A stretch of 64,000 bases of DNA from Clavibacter sp. B3I6 (GCF_030816895.1 NZ_JAUSYL010000001.1:1736001-1800000); one strand, 5' to 3'; numbered from the stretch's first letter, positions 34,997-44,006 are shown. The notes: generated by a model from the sequence alone, not told the origin. Program-made: numbers and translations.

Positions 34997-36091
34997 ATGC
35001 CCCGCCCCGCACCGCCCGCCCCGCAGATCCGCTTCGGCATCGTGGGGAGCGGCTGGCGCAGCGCCTTCTTCCTGCGCATCGCGCGGGCCCTCCCGGACCG
35101 CTTCGCCGTCACCGGCCTCGTGACGCGGAGCGCCGAGACCGGCCGCGCGCTGGAGGAGGAGTGGGGGATCCGCACCTTCCGCACCACGGCCGAGCTCCTG
35201 GCGGATGAGGCGCCGTCCTTCGTCGTCGTCTCCGTGCCGCGGAGCGCCGCGCCCGACGTGATCGCCGACCTCGTCGACCGCGGCGTCGCCGTCCTCACCG
35301 AGACGCCGCCCGGCGAGACCGTCGAGGACCTCGAGCGGCTCGACGCGCTCGTGCGCCAGGGGGCGCGGATCGAGGTGGCCGAGCAGTACCCGCTCTCGCC
35401 GCTGCTCGCCGCGCAGCTCGCGATCGCAGCGGGAGGCCGGCTCGGGCGGATCAGCCAGGCCGCGGTCGCGCAGTGCCACGACTACCACGGCGTCCGCGTG
35501 ATGCGCCGGGCCCTCGGCATCGGCTTCGAGGACGCGACCATCACGGCGTCCCGCTTCTCGTCGCCGCTCGTCGCGGGGCCCGACCGGGACGGCGATCCCG
35601 TGCGCGAGGAGGTCATGACCGCCGAGCAGACCACCGCGCGCTTCGACTTCGGCGACCGCCTCGGCGTCTACGACTTCGCCGACCGGCAGTACTTCTCCTG
35701 GATCCGCCGCAACCGCCTGCTCGTCCGCGGCGAGCGCGGCGAGATCGTCGACGAGCACGTGAGCTGGCTGCTCGACGCGACCACGCCGACGTGGGCCGAC
35801 ATCACGCGCGTCGAGACCGGGCAGGGCGGCAACCTCGAGGGCCTCCACCTCCGCGGCCTGCTGCTCGGCTCCGAGTGGGTCTACGAGAACCCCTTCGCGC
35901 CCGGGCGGCTGGCGGACGACGAGATCGCCATCGCGCAGTGCCTCGTCGACATGCACGCGCACGCGGAGGGCGGCCCCTCCACGAACTCGCTCGCCGAGGC
36001 GTCGCAGGACCACCACCTCGCGCTCCTCATGCACGAGGCCGCCACCACCGGGAAGGCCGTCCGCAGCACCCGGCGGGCCTGGGCCGACTGA
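34997..36091 (+). CDS. Gfo/Idh/MocA-family oxidoreductase
   Basis: 364 residues. The Rossmann start is IRFGIVGSGWRSAFFLRIARAL (GxGxxx), with VLTETPPGETVEDL in place of the usual EKP motif: the Lys-bearing EKP is changed to ETP, which removes a residue often important for catalysis. The remainder is the alpha/beta substrate domain (VAEQYPLSPLLAAQL, QCHDYHGVRVMRRALG). Probably acts on a sugar derivative or has lost dehydrogenase activity. TACGCT (34984-34989) seven bases before ATG indicates a leaderless transcript. The SDR gene follows 38 bp downstream. Confidence 0.85.
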   Translation: MPRPAPPAPQIRFGIVGSGWRSAFFLRIARALPDRFAVTGLVTRSAETGRALEEEWGIRTFRTTAELLADEAPSFVVVSVPRSAAPDVIADLVDRGVAVLTETPPGETVEDLERLDALVRQGARIEVAEQYPLSPLLAAQLAIAAGGRLGRISQAAVAQCHDYHGVRVMRRALGIGFEDATITASRFSSPLVAGPDRDGDPVREEVMTAEQTTARFDFGDRLGVYDFADRQYFSWIRRNRLLVRGERGEIVDEHVSWLLDATTPTWADITRVETGQGGNLEGLHLRGLLLGSEWVYENPFAPGRLADDEIAIAQCLVDMHAHAEGGPSTNSLAEASQDHHLALLMHEAATTGKAVRSTRRAWAD

Positions 36092-36129
36092 CCGGCCCCT
36101 CCTCCTCACCTCTCACGGAAGGCACTCGC

Positions 36130-36924
36130 ATGCGCATCGACCTCACCGGATCCACCGCCCTCGTCACGGGCTCCACCCAGGGCATCGGCTACGCCATCGC
36201 GGAGGGCCTCCTCGACGCGGGCGCCCGTGTGATCGTCAACGGCCGCGGCGAGGAGGGCACCGCGGCGGCGCGCGACCGGCTGCTCGCGGACCGGCCCGAC
36301 GCGTCCGTCGAGGTGCTCGCGGCCGACGTCGCGACGGAGGAGGGCGCCGCGCGTGCGGTGGCGGCGTTCCCCGAGGTCGACGTGCTCGTCAACAACCTCG
36401 GGATCTTCGGCTCGGCCGACCCGCTCGAGATCACGGACGACGAGTGGCGCCGCTACTTCGAGGTCAACGTGCTCGCGGCCGTGCGCCTCACCCGCGCCTA
36501 CCTGCCCGGGATGATGTCCCGCGGCTGGGGCCGGGTGCAGTACATCGCGAGCGACTCGGCCGTCGTCACGCCCGTCGAGATGATCCACTACGGCGTCTCG
36601 AAGACCGCGCTCCTCGGGGTCTCGCGCGGCTTCGCGAAGGCGGCGGCCGGATCCGGCGTCACCGTCAACTGCGTCATGGCCGGCCCCACGCACACCGGCG
36701 GCGTCGAGGCGTTCGCGCGCGAGCTCGTCGGCGACGACCTGCCGTGGGACGAGGCGCAGCGCGAGTTCATGCGGCAGCACCGGCCGCAGTCGCTCATCCA
36801 GCGCCTGATCGAGCCCGAGGAGATCGCGCACATGTGCGTGTACCTGGCGTCGAGGCAGGCGTCGGCGACGACCGGCGGGGCGCTGCGGGTGGACGGCGGG
36901 TACGTGGACGCGATCCTGCCGTAG
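36130..36924 (+). CDS. Short-chain dehydrogenase/reductase
   Basis: 264 residues, classical SDR. Cofactor motif TALVTGSTQGIGYAIA (TGxxxGIG), NNLG near residue 88, catalytic Ser in YIASDSAVV, and YGVSK (Tyr, Lys). N-terminal basic residue NGRGEE after the second strand suggests NADP preference. ATG 36130 follows GGAAGG. With the Gfo/Idh gene it forms a two-gene oxidoreductase operon; substrate unknown. Confidence 0.92.
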   Translation: MRIDLTGSTALVTGSTQGIGYAIAEGLLDAGARVIVNGRGEEGTAAARDRLLADRPDASVEVLAADVATEEGAARAVAAFPEVDVLVNNLGIFGSADPLEITDDEWRRYFEVNVLAAVRLTRAYLPGMMSRGWGRVQYIASDSAVVTPVEMIHYGVSKTALLGVSRGFAKAAAGSGVTVNCVMAGPTHTGGVEAFARELVGDDLPWDEAQREFMRQHRPQSLIQRLIEPEEIAHMCVYLASRQASATTGGALRVDGGYVDAILP

Positions 36925-37007
36925 CGGGGGCGGCGACGGGGACCGGGCGCGGCCCGCGGACGCGGCGGGCCCAGTCCGGCCCGGCCCCACTCGTCGCGAG
37001 CCGGCGC

Positions 37008-38264
37008 TCAGCCCGCCAGGTGCCGCCGGATCGCCTCGATGCCGAGCTCCACCTCGCGGAACGACGTCGTCAGCGGGCTGAGGCCGAGGCGGAGGCCGGA
37101 CGGCGCGCGGAAGTCGGGGATCACGCCCTCCTCCCACAGCGCCCCCACGATCTCGCGGAACCGCGGGTGGTCGACGCTCACGTGGCTGCCGCGCCGGTCC
37201 TCCTCCCGCGGGCTCGCGACGCGCGCGCCGAGCCGCACGAGGTCGCGGTCGACGAGGTCGAGCGCGAAGCGGGTGAGGGCGAGCGACTTCGCGCGGATCG
37301 CGGGCATCCCCGCCTCCTCGATGAGCGCGATCATGTCCTGCATCGCGAGCATCCCGACGATGGGCGGCGTGCCGCTGAGGAAGCGGCGGATCCCGTCGGC
37401 CGGCACGTACTCCGGCCCCATCGCGAACACGTCCTGCGCGCCCATCCAGCCCTGGATCGGCTGGCGCAGCTCCCGCTGCAGCTCGCTCCGCACGTAGCCG
37501 TGGGCGGGCGCGCCGGGGCCGCCGTCGAGGTACTTGTAGCTGCAGCCGACCGCGAGGTCGACGCCCCACGCGTCGAGCTCCGTGGGGATCACGCCGACGG
37601 AGTGGCAGGTGTCCCACAGCACGAGCGCGCCGGCGTCGTGGACGATGCGCGTGATCCCCGGCACGTCCGCGAGGAAGCCGGAGCGGTAGGCGACCTGGCT
37701 GAGCACGACGAGCGCGGTCCGCTCCCCCACGGCCTCCGCGACGAGCGCCGGGGTGACGCCGGCGTCGGGCGCGACCTCGATCCAGCGGATCGTCATGCCG
37801 CACTCCTCCGCGACGCCCTCGAGCACGAAGCGGTCGGTGGGGAAGTTGTCGGTGTCGATCACGAGCTCGTCGCGGCCGGGGCGCGCCCGGACGGCCGCGC
37901 GGACGAGCTTGTAGAGGATCACGGTGGTCGAGTCGCCGACGAAGGTCTGGCCGGCCGCGGCGCCGTACGCGACGCGGCCGAGGTCGTCGCCGATGCGCGT
38001 CGGCATGTCGAGCCAGTCCTCGTCCCAGCCGCGGATGAGGCGGCCGCCCCACTGGTCGCGCACGAAGTCGGCGACGCGGTCGACGCTCGCCAGGGTCGGG
38101 CGCCCCAGCGAGTTCCCGTCGAGGTACGCGACCACGTCGTCGGACCGCACGAACAGGTCCCGGAAGCGCGCGAGCGGGTCGCGGGCGTCGAGCTCGGCGG
38201 CGGTCGGGATCGCGGTGGGGGCGGAGGCGGAGGAGGCGGGAGCGTCGTGCGCGTCGGGTGTCAC
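37008..38264 (-). CDS. kynU: Kynureninase
   Basis: 418 residues. PLP enzyme with YLDGNSLGRP at the N-terminus, GQTFVGDSTTVILYKLVRAA, the PLP-phosphate and ring contacts in LWDTCHSVGVIP, and Schiff-base lysine K244 in GCSYKYLDGGPGAPAHGYV, all diagnostic of kynureninase. It splits kynurenine or 3-hydroxykynurenine to alanine plus (hydroxy)anthranilate. No kynA or kynB is nearby, so it may work on imported kynurenine or be part of an unlinked pathway. TAGGCT at 38271-38276 lies six bases before the GTG start. Confidence 0.95.
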   Translation of the reverse strand: MTPDAHDAPASSASAPTAIPTAAELDARDPLARFRDLFVRSDDVVAYLDGNSLGRPTLASVDRVADFVRDQWGGRLIRGWDEDWLDMPTRIGDDLGRVAYGAAAGQTFVGDSTTVILYKLVRAAVRARPGRDELVIDTDNFPTDRFVLEGVAEECGMTIRWIEVAPDAGVTPALVAEAVGERTALVVLSQVAYRSGFLADVPGITRIVHDAGALVLWDTCHSVGVIPTELDAWGVDLAVGCSYKYLDGGPGAPAHGYVRSELQRELRQPIQGWMGAQDVFAMGPEYVPADGIRRFLSGTPPIVGMLAMQDMIALIEEAGMPAIRAKSLALTRFALDLVDRDLVRLGARVASPREEDRRGSHVSVDHPRFREIVGALWEEGVIPDFRAPSGLRLGLSPLTTSFREVELGIEAIRRHLAG

Positions 38265-38293
38265 GCTCGCAGCCTACGAGGGGTCGGACGGAT

Positions 38294-38326
38294 GGAGCCG
38301 TGGCACCTGGTGGATGCCACGGCTCC
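38294..38326 (-). terminator. Perfect 12-bp hairpin between the DUF4190-like gene and kynU
   Basis: Arms GGAGCCGTGGCA and TGCCACGGCTCC with a 9-nt loop, ten bases past the end of the 38337 gene and just upstream of the kynU promoter. No U tract follows. It likely stops read-through into kynU. Confidence 0.7.
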
Positions 38327-38336
38327 GGGGGGGCGC

Positions 38337-39242
38337 CTACTGTGCGACGAAGTAATAAGGATCCGCGAGGAAGCCCGGCGTCACCGCCCAGGTCCCGGCC
38401 GCGGCATCCGCGCTCGGGATGGCGATCACGACGTTGCCCGTCCCCGACGCTCCGGGAAACAGTTCGTTGATGGAATTGAACTGCGGTTCGGGGGCGACGG
38501 CGAGAGTGTCGGACTCGGTGTGCGTCGTGCCCGCGGCGGACACGAACTCGACCTGGATCTCGAACATCGGGCTGGCGGACTCCGTGCCGACGTACGTCGC
38601 GGTCACGGGCACCATGGCGTACTGCATGCCCTCCGGCGCGGGGTCGTTGAACATGTTCTCCGCGGTCACCGCCGCGTTCGCCTCCAGGACGGGCGTCCCG
38701 AGCGTGACCTCCCACTCGGGCGTGCCACCTGCGAGACCCGTCACGACCGTGCCGATCGGGGCCGGGTTGTCGCGCGTCCCGACGGCCGGGCCCGCCTCCT
38801 CCTCCGTCTGGCCCTCGTCAAGCGGAGCGGCGGACGCCTCGGAGCCGCCCTCGCTGCGGGGCAGGCTCTCGGAGACCGCCGCCGCGAATCCGACGGTGTA
38901 CACCACGGCGAGCACGATGCTGAGGATGAGCGCGAGGGCACCCACGATGAGGCCGGTGAGGGCCAACGGCCTGCCCGCCTTGCGCTTCGCGAGCGCCACG
39001 ATGGCGAGCACGATGGCGACGACTGCGGGGATGAACACCACGTAGTTGAGGAAGGGGATGAACGCGCCGAGGAACGCGACGATCGCGACGATGAGGGACG
39101 CGATGGCGAGCCCCTTGCCACCGGCGGGCGCTGCGGGGGCGGAAGGGGCGTAGGGAGGGATGTAGCCGCTGTCGGGGGCGGGAGGGGGTGCGGGGTAGGA
39201 GTGCTGTTCGGGAATCGAGTTCGGGTCTCGCGCATCGGTCAT
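38337..39242 (-). CDS. DUF4190-like membrane protein with extracellular DUF4352-like domain
   Basis: 301 residues. A Pro/Tyr-rich cytoplasmic head (about 1-45) precedes two or three close membrane segments (LAIASLIVAIVAFLGAFIPFLNYVVFIPAVVAIVLAIVAL, and LALTGLIVGALALILSIVLAVVYTVGF), as in DUF4190 proteins. The external part (about 150-301), PIGTVVTGLAGGTPEWEVTLGTPVLEANAA, looks like a DUF4352 immunoglobulin-like fold. ATG 39242 is preferred because AGGA lies seven bases upstream; the ATG at 39248 is too close. Base composition is visibly less GC-rich than the neighbours, so recent acquisition is possible. Confidence 0.8.
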   Translation of the reverse strand: MTDARDPNSIPEQHSYPAPPPAPDSGYIPPYAPSAPAAPAGGKGLAIASLIVAIVAFLGAFIPFLNYVVFIPAVVAIVLAIVALAKRKAGRPLALTGLIVGALALILSIVLAVVYTVGFAAAVSESLPRSEGGSEASAAPLDEGQTEEEAGPAVGTRDNPAPIGTVVTGLAGGTPEWEVTLGTPVLEANAAVTAENMFNDPAPEGMQYAMVPVTATYVGTESASPMFEIQVEFVSAAGTTHTESDTLAVAPEPQFNSINELFPGASGTGNVVIAIPSADAAAGTWAVTPGFLADPYYFVAQ

Positions 39243-39310
39243 AGGCATTTCCTACTGGACGAGACGGTCCGTCCCGTACCAAAGGGGGCCAGTGCGCCGT
39301 GAACTGGGGG

Positions 39311-39748
39311 TCACAGCGCGCGCGGTTCTCCTCCAACGGTGCCGGGTGGGTCGAGCTGCGCCACCCATGCGCGGACGACGGCCTCGAGCGCGGGACGGGC
39401 GCCGCGCGCCTCGGCTTCGCTGCGGAACGTCGCGATGGCGCGATGCGGACCGGCCACGCGCAGGAGGCCGGTCGGGTCCGCCACCTGGACGGCGGGGCGG
39501 TCGGGCGCCGTCCGCGCTCCCGCGTGCAGCACGAGCAGCACCTCGCCGGGCTTCCGCAGGGCGAGGGTCGCGAAGTGGTCGCCGAGGGACCAGCTGGGGG
39601 CGTTCCACTTCCACGACTCGACCGCGTCGGGGCAGGCGGAGCGCACCGCGGCGCGGATCACCTCGACGGCCGACCCGAGCGGATGCGCGAGCGCGGCGAG
39701 GCGGGCGTCGACATCGTGGCGGGAGGCGTCGGGATCGGCGGCGGGCAC
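39311..39748 (-). CDS. DUF1801-domain protein
   Basis: 145 residues. Core signature VEVIRAAVRSACPDAVESWKWNAPSWSLGDHFATLALRKPGEVLLVLHAG is the DUF1801 (YdhG-like) pattern with the conserved W-x-x-P. Function unknown; the fold resembles iron-chaperone frataxin-like proteins. GTG start at 39748 with CATGAT six bases upstream, a weak variant of the leaderless box. Divergent from the DNA methyltransferase gene with 62 bp between starts. Confidence 0.85.
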   Translation of the reverse strand: MPAADPDASRHDVDARLAALAHPLGSAVEVIRAAVRSACPDAVESWKWNAPSWSLGDHFATLALRKPGEVLLVLHAGARTAPDRPAVQVADPTGLLRVAGPHRAIATFRSEAEARGARPALEAVVRAWVAQLDPPGTVGGEPRAL

Positions 39749-39810
39749 GGGCCCATCATGACCGGCGCCGCCCGCGGAGGACAGGGGCCGGGTCCGTTAA
39801 CCTCGGGGTC

Positions 39811-41253
39811 GTGCCTCCGCCCGCCTGGACCCCCGACGGCCCCGACCTCGTGATCCACGGCGAGAACCTCGAGGCCGTCCGCGCGCTCCCCGACGGCGCC
39901 TTCCAGCTGATCTACCTGGATCCGCCGTTCAACACCGGCCGCACGCAGGAGCGGCAAAACATGACGGTGGCGCGCAGCGCGGATCCGGATCCCGCACCGG
40001 ACGTCGATGCGGCGGTCGCCGACACCGCCGGCGCCGCCGCTCCCGCTTCCTCCTCCGCTTCCGCCGCGCTCGCCCCCGCGAGCACCGCGACCCCCGAGCC
40101 CGTGCGGCCGCCCGGCGCGCGCCTCGGGTTCCAGGGCCGCAGCTACGACTCCGTGAAGGGACTCCTGTACGGATTCGACGACTCGTTCGCGGACTACTGG
40201 GACTTCCTCGAGCCGCGCCTCATCGAGGCGTGGCGGCTGCTGGATCCCACCGGCACCCTCTACCTGCACCTCGACTACCGCGAGGTGCACTACGCGAAGG
40301 TCGTGCTGGACGCGCTCTTCGGCCGCCGCTCGTTCCTCAACGAGATCGTGTGGGCCTACGACTACGGCGCGAAGTCCCGCCGCCGCTGGCCGGCGAAGCA
40401 CGACACGATCCTCGTCTACGTGAAGGACCCGATCCGGTACCGCTTCGACTCCGAGGGGGTCGACCGCGAGCCCTACATGGCACCCGGCCTCGTGACGCCC
40501 GAGAAGCGCGAGCGCGGCAAGCTCCCGACGGACGTGTGGTGGCACACGATCGTCTCCCCCACCGGCCGCGAGAAGACCGGCTACGCGACCCAGAAGCCCC
40601 TCGGCGTGCTGCGCCGGATCGTGCAGGCGTCGAGCCGGCCGGGCGACTGGGTGCTCGACTTCTTCGCCGGATCCGGCACGACGGGCGCCGCGGCCCGTGA
40701 GCTCGGCCGCCGCTTCGTGCTCGTCGATGAGAACCCGCAGGCCCTCGAGGTGATGCGCACCCGGCTGGCGGGAGGCGGGACGGTCTTCGTCGCACCTGGC
40801 ATCGACGGCGACATGAGGCCCGTTGCGCCGCCCGAGGGCACGCCCGAGGCCGAGGTGACGGCGGCGGCGGCGAGGACGAAGCCGACCGCGAAGACGGCGA
40901 CGAAGGCGAAGGCGACCTCGACGACGACGAAGAAGGCGGGAGCGAAGGCGACCTCGAGGACGAAGGCCGCCTCGACATCGAAGACGGGCTCGCCGACGAA
41001 GGCGAGCCCGGGATCGACGGCGAAGGCGACTGCGGAGACCGAGCCCGAGGCACCGACGGCTGACGTCGGAGCGCAGGCCGCCCCCGGTCCCGTGTCCGCC
41101 CCCGCACCGCGACCGAAGCCGAAGCCGAGACCCCGACCCCGACCGACGCCAGCACCCGCACCCGCACCGGAAGCGGAACCGGCGTCGACGCACGCGATGA
41201 CGACCACGGCGCAGCCGACGCCCCTCGACGCGGACACCCCGCCCGGGCGCTGA
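39811..41253 (+). CDS. Orphan beta-class DNA methyltransferase with histone-like C-terminal tail
   Basis: 480 residues. The catalytic motif IV DPPFNTG (D37-G43) comes first and the SAM-binding motif I VLDFFAGSGTTGAA (about 281-294) last, the beta-class order of N6-adenine or N4-cytosine methylases. A low-complexity Ala/Ser/Pro stretch (about 53-105) is inserted after motif IV. The last 130 residues are a Lys/Thr/Ala tail (KTATKAKATSTTTKK) then Pro/Arg repeats, like histone H1, probably binding DNA without sequence preference. No restriction enzyme is adjacent. TAACCT (39798-39803) lies seven bases before the GTG start. Target site unknown. Confidence 0.88.
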   Translation: MPPPAWTPDGPDLVIHGENLEAVRALPDGAFQLIYLDPPFNTGRTQERQNMTVARSADPDPAPDVDAAVADTAGAAAPASSSASAALAPASTATPEPVRPPGARLGFQGRSYDSVKGLLYGFDDSFADYWDFLEPRLIEAWRLLDPTGTLYLHLDYREVHYAKVVLDALFGRRSFLNEIVWAYDYGAKSRRRWPAKHDTILVYVKDPIRYRFDSEGVDREPYMAPGLVTPEKRERGKLPTDVWWHTIVSPTGREKTGYATQKPLGVLRRIVQASSRPGDWVLDFFAGSGTTGAAARELGRRFVLVDENPQALEVMRTRLAGGGTVFVAPGIDGDMRPVAPPEGTPEAEVTAAAARTKPTAKTATKAKATSTTTKKAGAKATSRTKAASTSKTGSPTKASPGSTAKATAETEPEAPTADVGAQAAPGPVSAPAPRPKPKPRPRPRPTPAPAPAPEAEPASTHAMTTTAQPTPLDADTPPGR

Positions 41254-41271
41254 CCCCCGGTGCCCGCCCGG

Positions 41272-43446
41272 CTACCCCTGCTGCGCGAGCGCGAACGGGA
41301 GCACGCGCGTGGCGCCCGCCTTCCGCAGCAGGCGGCCCGCGACCGTGAGCGTCCACCGCGTGTCGACGAGGTCGTCGACGAGGAGCACGGGGCGCGGATC
41401 CGCCGCGAGGTCGTCGGCGAGGTGCGCGGGCACCTGGAAGCGCGGGTGGACCCGCCCGAGCCGGTACACGCTGTTGCCGCGTGCGGCTCCGGGCGCTCCC
41501 GGATCCACGAGGTCGAGCGCCCCCAGGAACGGCAGCCGACCGACCTCGGCGATGCGCTGCGCGAGGCTGCCGACGAGCTGCGGTCGGCCGGCGGAGGGCA
41601 CGTGCACCACCGCCCGCGGCCGCTCGGCCCAGCCCCACTCGGCGAGCACGCGGACGCAGGCGGCGACGAGGGCGTCGTCGACGGGCGCGTCCTCGGCGCC
41701 GGCCGCGAAGACCGTGCGGAGCCGCCCGCCCCAGCCGAGGTCGGTGAGGCGCGCGAGGGCGCGGCCCTCGTCGACCTGCTCGCCCGCGGCGATGGCGCCG
41801 CTGAGCGGCACGCCGACGCTCGACGCGCCCGTGGGCCAGCGGAGGCGCGGCTCGATGGGCAGGCCGACCCGGTCGAGCGCCTGCGACGCGGTGGCCGACG
41901 CCTGCTGGTCGAGGGACGCGGGGTACCACGCGCCCGCGCACCGGTCGCAGCGCCCGCACGGCGCCGCGGTGTCGTCGTCGAGCTGGCGCTGGAGGAACTC
42001 CATCCGGCACCCGAGCGTGGTCTCGTAGTCGAGCATCGCCTGCTGCTCGCGCACGCGCGCCGCGGCGACCTGCTCGTAGCGGGCGCGGTCGTAGGTCCAC
42101 GGGACGCCGGTGGCCGACCAGCCTGCGGTGTCGCGCCGGACGGCGCCGTCGACGTCGAGCACCTTGAGCAGGAGGTCGAGCCGGCTGCGCGACAGGCTGA
42201 CCCGGGACTCGAGCGCCGGCACCGACAGCGGCCGGTCGCTCTCGCCGAGCGCGTGGATGACGGCGGCGGCCTGCTGCTCGTCGGGCATGGACGCCGTGGC
42301 GAAGTACTGCCAGATGTCCGGATCCTCCCGGCCGGGCAGCAGCAGGACGTCCGCGTCGGCGGATCCGCGCCCCGCGCGACCGACCTGCTGGTAGTAGGAG
42401 ACGGGCGACGACGGGGCGCCGAGGTGCACCACGAACCCGAGGTCGGGCTTGTCGAAGCCCATGCCGAGCGCGCTGGTGGCGACGAGCGCCTTGACCTCGT
42501 TGCGCTGCAGCTCGCCCTCGGCCTGCTCGCGGTCCGCCGGGTCGTCGCGGCCCGTGTAGGCCTTCACGGCGTGCCCGGCGTCGCGCAGCAGGCGCGCGGT
42601 GTCCTGCGCGGCCGAGACCGTGAGCGCGTAGATGATGCCGCTGCCGGGCAGCTCGTCGAGGTGGCTGAGGAGCCAGCCCAGCCGGTCGCGGCTGCTCTCG
42701 AGGCGCAGGACGCCGAGCCGCAGCGAGCGTCGGGCGAGCGGGCCCCGGATGGTGACCACGGGCACGCGGTCGGCCTCGGTGCCGCCGGCCCCGGTGGATC
42801 CGACGCTCAGCTGCTCCTCGACGTCGGCGACGACGCGCGAGTTGGCCGTGGCCGTGGTGGCCAGGACGGGCACGCGCTCGTCGACCGAGGAGATGAGGTC
42901 GCGGAGGCGCCGGTAGTCGGGCCGGAAGTCGTGGCCCCAGTCGGAGATGCAGTGCGCCTCGTCGACCACGAGGAGGCCGAGCCGGGCGCGGAGCGCGGGC
43001 AGCTGCTCGTCGCGGAAGCGCGGGTTGTTGAGGCGCTCCGGCGAGACGAGGAGGAGGTCGACCTCGTCGGCGTCGAGCGCGCGCAGCAGGTCGTCCCACT
43101 CGTGGGCGTTGCTCGAGTTCATGGCGACCGCGCGGACCCCGGCCCGCCGGGCGGCGGCGACCTGGTCGCGCATGAGGGCGAGCAGCGGCGAGACGAGGAG
43201 CGTGGGGCCGAGACCCTGCTGGCGGAGGAGCAGGGTGGCGACGAAGTAGACGGCGGACTTGCCCCATCCGGTGCGCTGCACGACGAGCGCCCGCGACCGG
43301 TCCTGCACGAGCGCCTCGATGGCCTCGAACTGCCCGTCGTGGAAGTCGGCGCCCGCGACGCCGACCAGCCGGGAGAGGTGCTCGCGGGCGGCGGACCGCA
43401 GGTCGGCGAGCGCGGCGGAGGAGGGCGGCGTGACGGTGTCGGGCAT
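41272..43446 (-). CDS. recQ: RecQ-family DNA helicase with C-terminal phosphoribosyltransferase-like domain
   Basis: 724 residues. Helicase motifs: Q-motif region FHDGQFEAIEALV, Walker A VVQRTGWGKSAVYFVATLL, motif Ia LVSPLLALMRDQV, DEAH in LVVDEAHCISDWGHDFRPDY, motif III VLATTATAN, motifs V-VI LVATSALGMGFDKPDLGFVVH and YYQQVGRAGRG. A Cys-rich zinc element follows (CRMEFLQRQL...CGRCDRCAG). The last 100 residues contain VLLVDDLVDTRWTLTVAGRLLRKAGA, the PRPP-binding loop of type I phosphoribosyltransferases. It unwinds DNA 3' to 5' in repair; the role of the PRTase-like end is unknown. Confidence 0.93.
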   Translation of the reverse strand: MPDTVTPPSSAALADLRSAAREHLSRLVGVAGADFHDGQFEAIEALVQDRSRALVVQRTGWGKSAVYFVATLLLRQQGLGPTLLVSPLLALMRDQVAAARRAGVRAVAMNSSNAHEWDDLLRALDADEVDLLLVSPERLNNPRFRDEQLPALRARLGLLVVDEAHCISDWGHDFRPDYRRLRDLISSVDERVPVLATTATANSRVVADVEEQLSVGSTGAGGTEADRVPVVTIRGPLARRSLRLGVLRLESSRDRLGWLLSHLDELPGSGIIYALTVSAAQDTARLLRDAGHAVKAYTGRDDPADREQAEGELQRNEVKALVATSALGMGFDKPDLGFVVHLGAPSSPVSYYQQVGRAGRGSADADVLLLPGREDPDIWQYFATASMPDEQQAAAVIHALGESDRPLSVPALESRVSLSRSRLDLLLKVLDVDGAVRRDTAGWSATGVPWTYDRARYEQVAAARVREQQAMLDYETTLGCRMEFLQRQLDDDTAAPCGRCDRCAGAWYPASLDQQASATASQALDRVGLPIEPRLRWPTGASSVGVPLSGAIAAGEQVDEGRALARLTDLGWGGRLRTVFAAGAEDAPVDDALVAACVRVLAEWGWAERPRAVVHVPSAGRPQLVGSLAQRIAEVGRLPFLGALDLVDPGAPGAARGNSVYRLGRVHPRFQVPAHLADDLAADPRPVLLVDDLVDTRWTLTVAGRLLRKAGATRVLPFALAQQG

Positions 43447-43568
43447 GGGGCCATGCTCCCATCCGCCTCCGACCGCGGCCTCCCCGGCGACCCCTCCGGG
43501 GAGTCGGCGACGGCCTCCCGCCTGGGGAGGGGATGGCCTCGGCGAGGGGCTGGGGCCTCGGGGCGGCG

Positions 43569-44006
43569 CTAGGCGTCGGGGAGCGGCCGCTCCTCGGGCG
43601 TCGAGCCCCGCTCGACGGCGCGCTGCGGGCGCGCGGGCCCCGCGGCGCGCGCGGCCTGCACCGCCTGCTCCGCCTGGAGCTGCCGCATCCGCGCGATCCG
43701 GGCGTAGTGCCGCTCCTCCTCCTCGAGGTCGGCGAGCTGCTGCTCGGTGCTCCGGACGCGCTGGTCCACCGCGACGGCGGCGCGGGCATAGGCGGCGCTG
43801 CGGTCAGGCGGACCCACGGGCTCGCGCCGCGCATCCCAGTCGTGGCCGACGCAGAACCAGACGATGCTCCCGATGAGCGGCAGGAAGACGATGAGCAGGA
43901 TCCAGACGAGCTTCGGGAGGTGCTTCACCTGGTCGTCCGGCCGCGTGATGAGGTCGGCGAGCGCGCACACGGTCACGAGGAGGGGGAGCAGCCCGAAGAG
44001 GATCAC
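43569..44006 (-). CDS. PLDc_N-domain membrane protein with coiled coil
   Basis: 145 residues. Two membrane segments (about 1-20 and 32-52) with VCALADLITRPDDQVKHLPKLVWILLIVFLPLIGSIVWFCVGHDW match the phospholipase D nuclease N-terminal (PLDc_N) motif common in actinobacteria. The cytoplasmic part (about 75-125) is a charged coiled coil (RSTEQQLADLEEEERHYARIARMRQLQAEQ). GTG start; TAGGCT lies eight bases upstream, so a leader of about one base is likely. Function unknown. Confidence 0.85.
   Translation of the reverse strand: MILFGLLPLLVTVCALADLITRPDDQVKHLPKLVWILLIVFLPLIGSIVWFCVGHDWDARREPVGPPDRSAAYARAAVAVDQRVRSTEQQLADLEEEERHYARIARMRQLQAEQAVQAARAAGPARPQRAVERGSTPEERPLPDA

Noticed and set aside
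40337..43834. A 1165-residue open frame on the minus strand overlapping recQ
   Set aside because: Out of frame with the RecQ helicase motifs; Arg/Pro/Ala-rich without domains.
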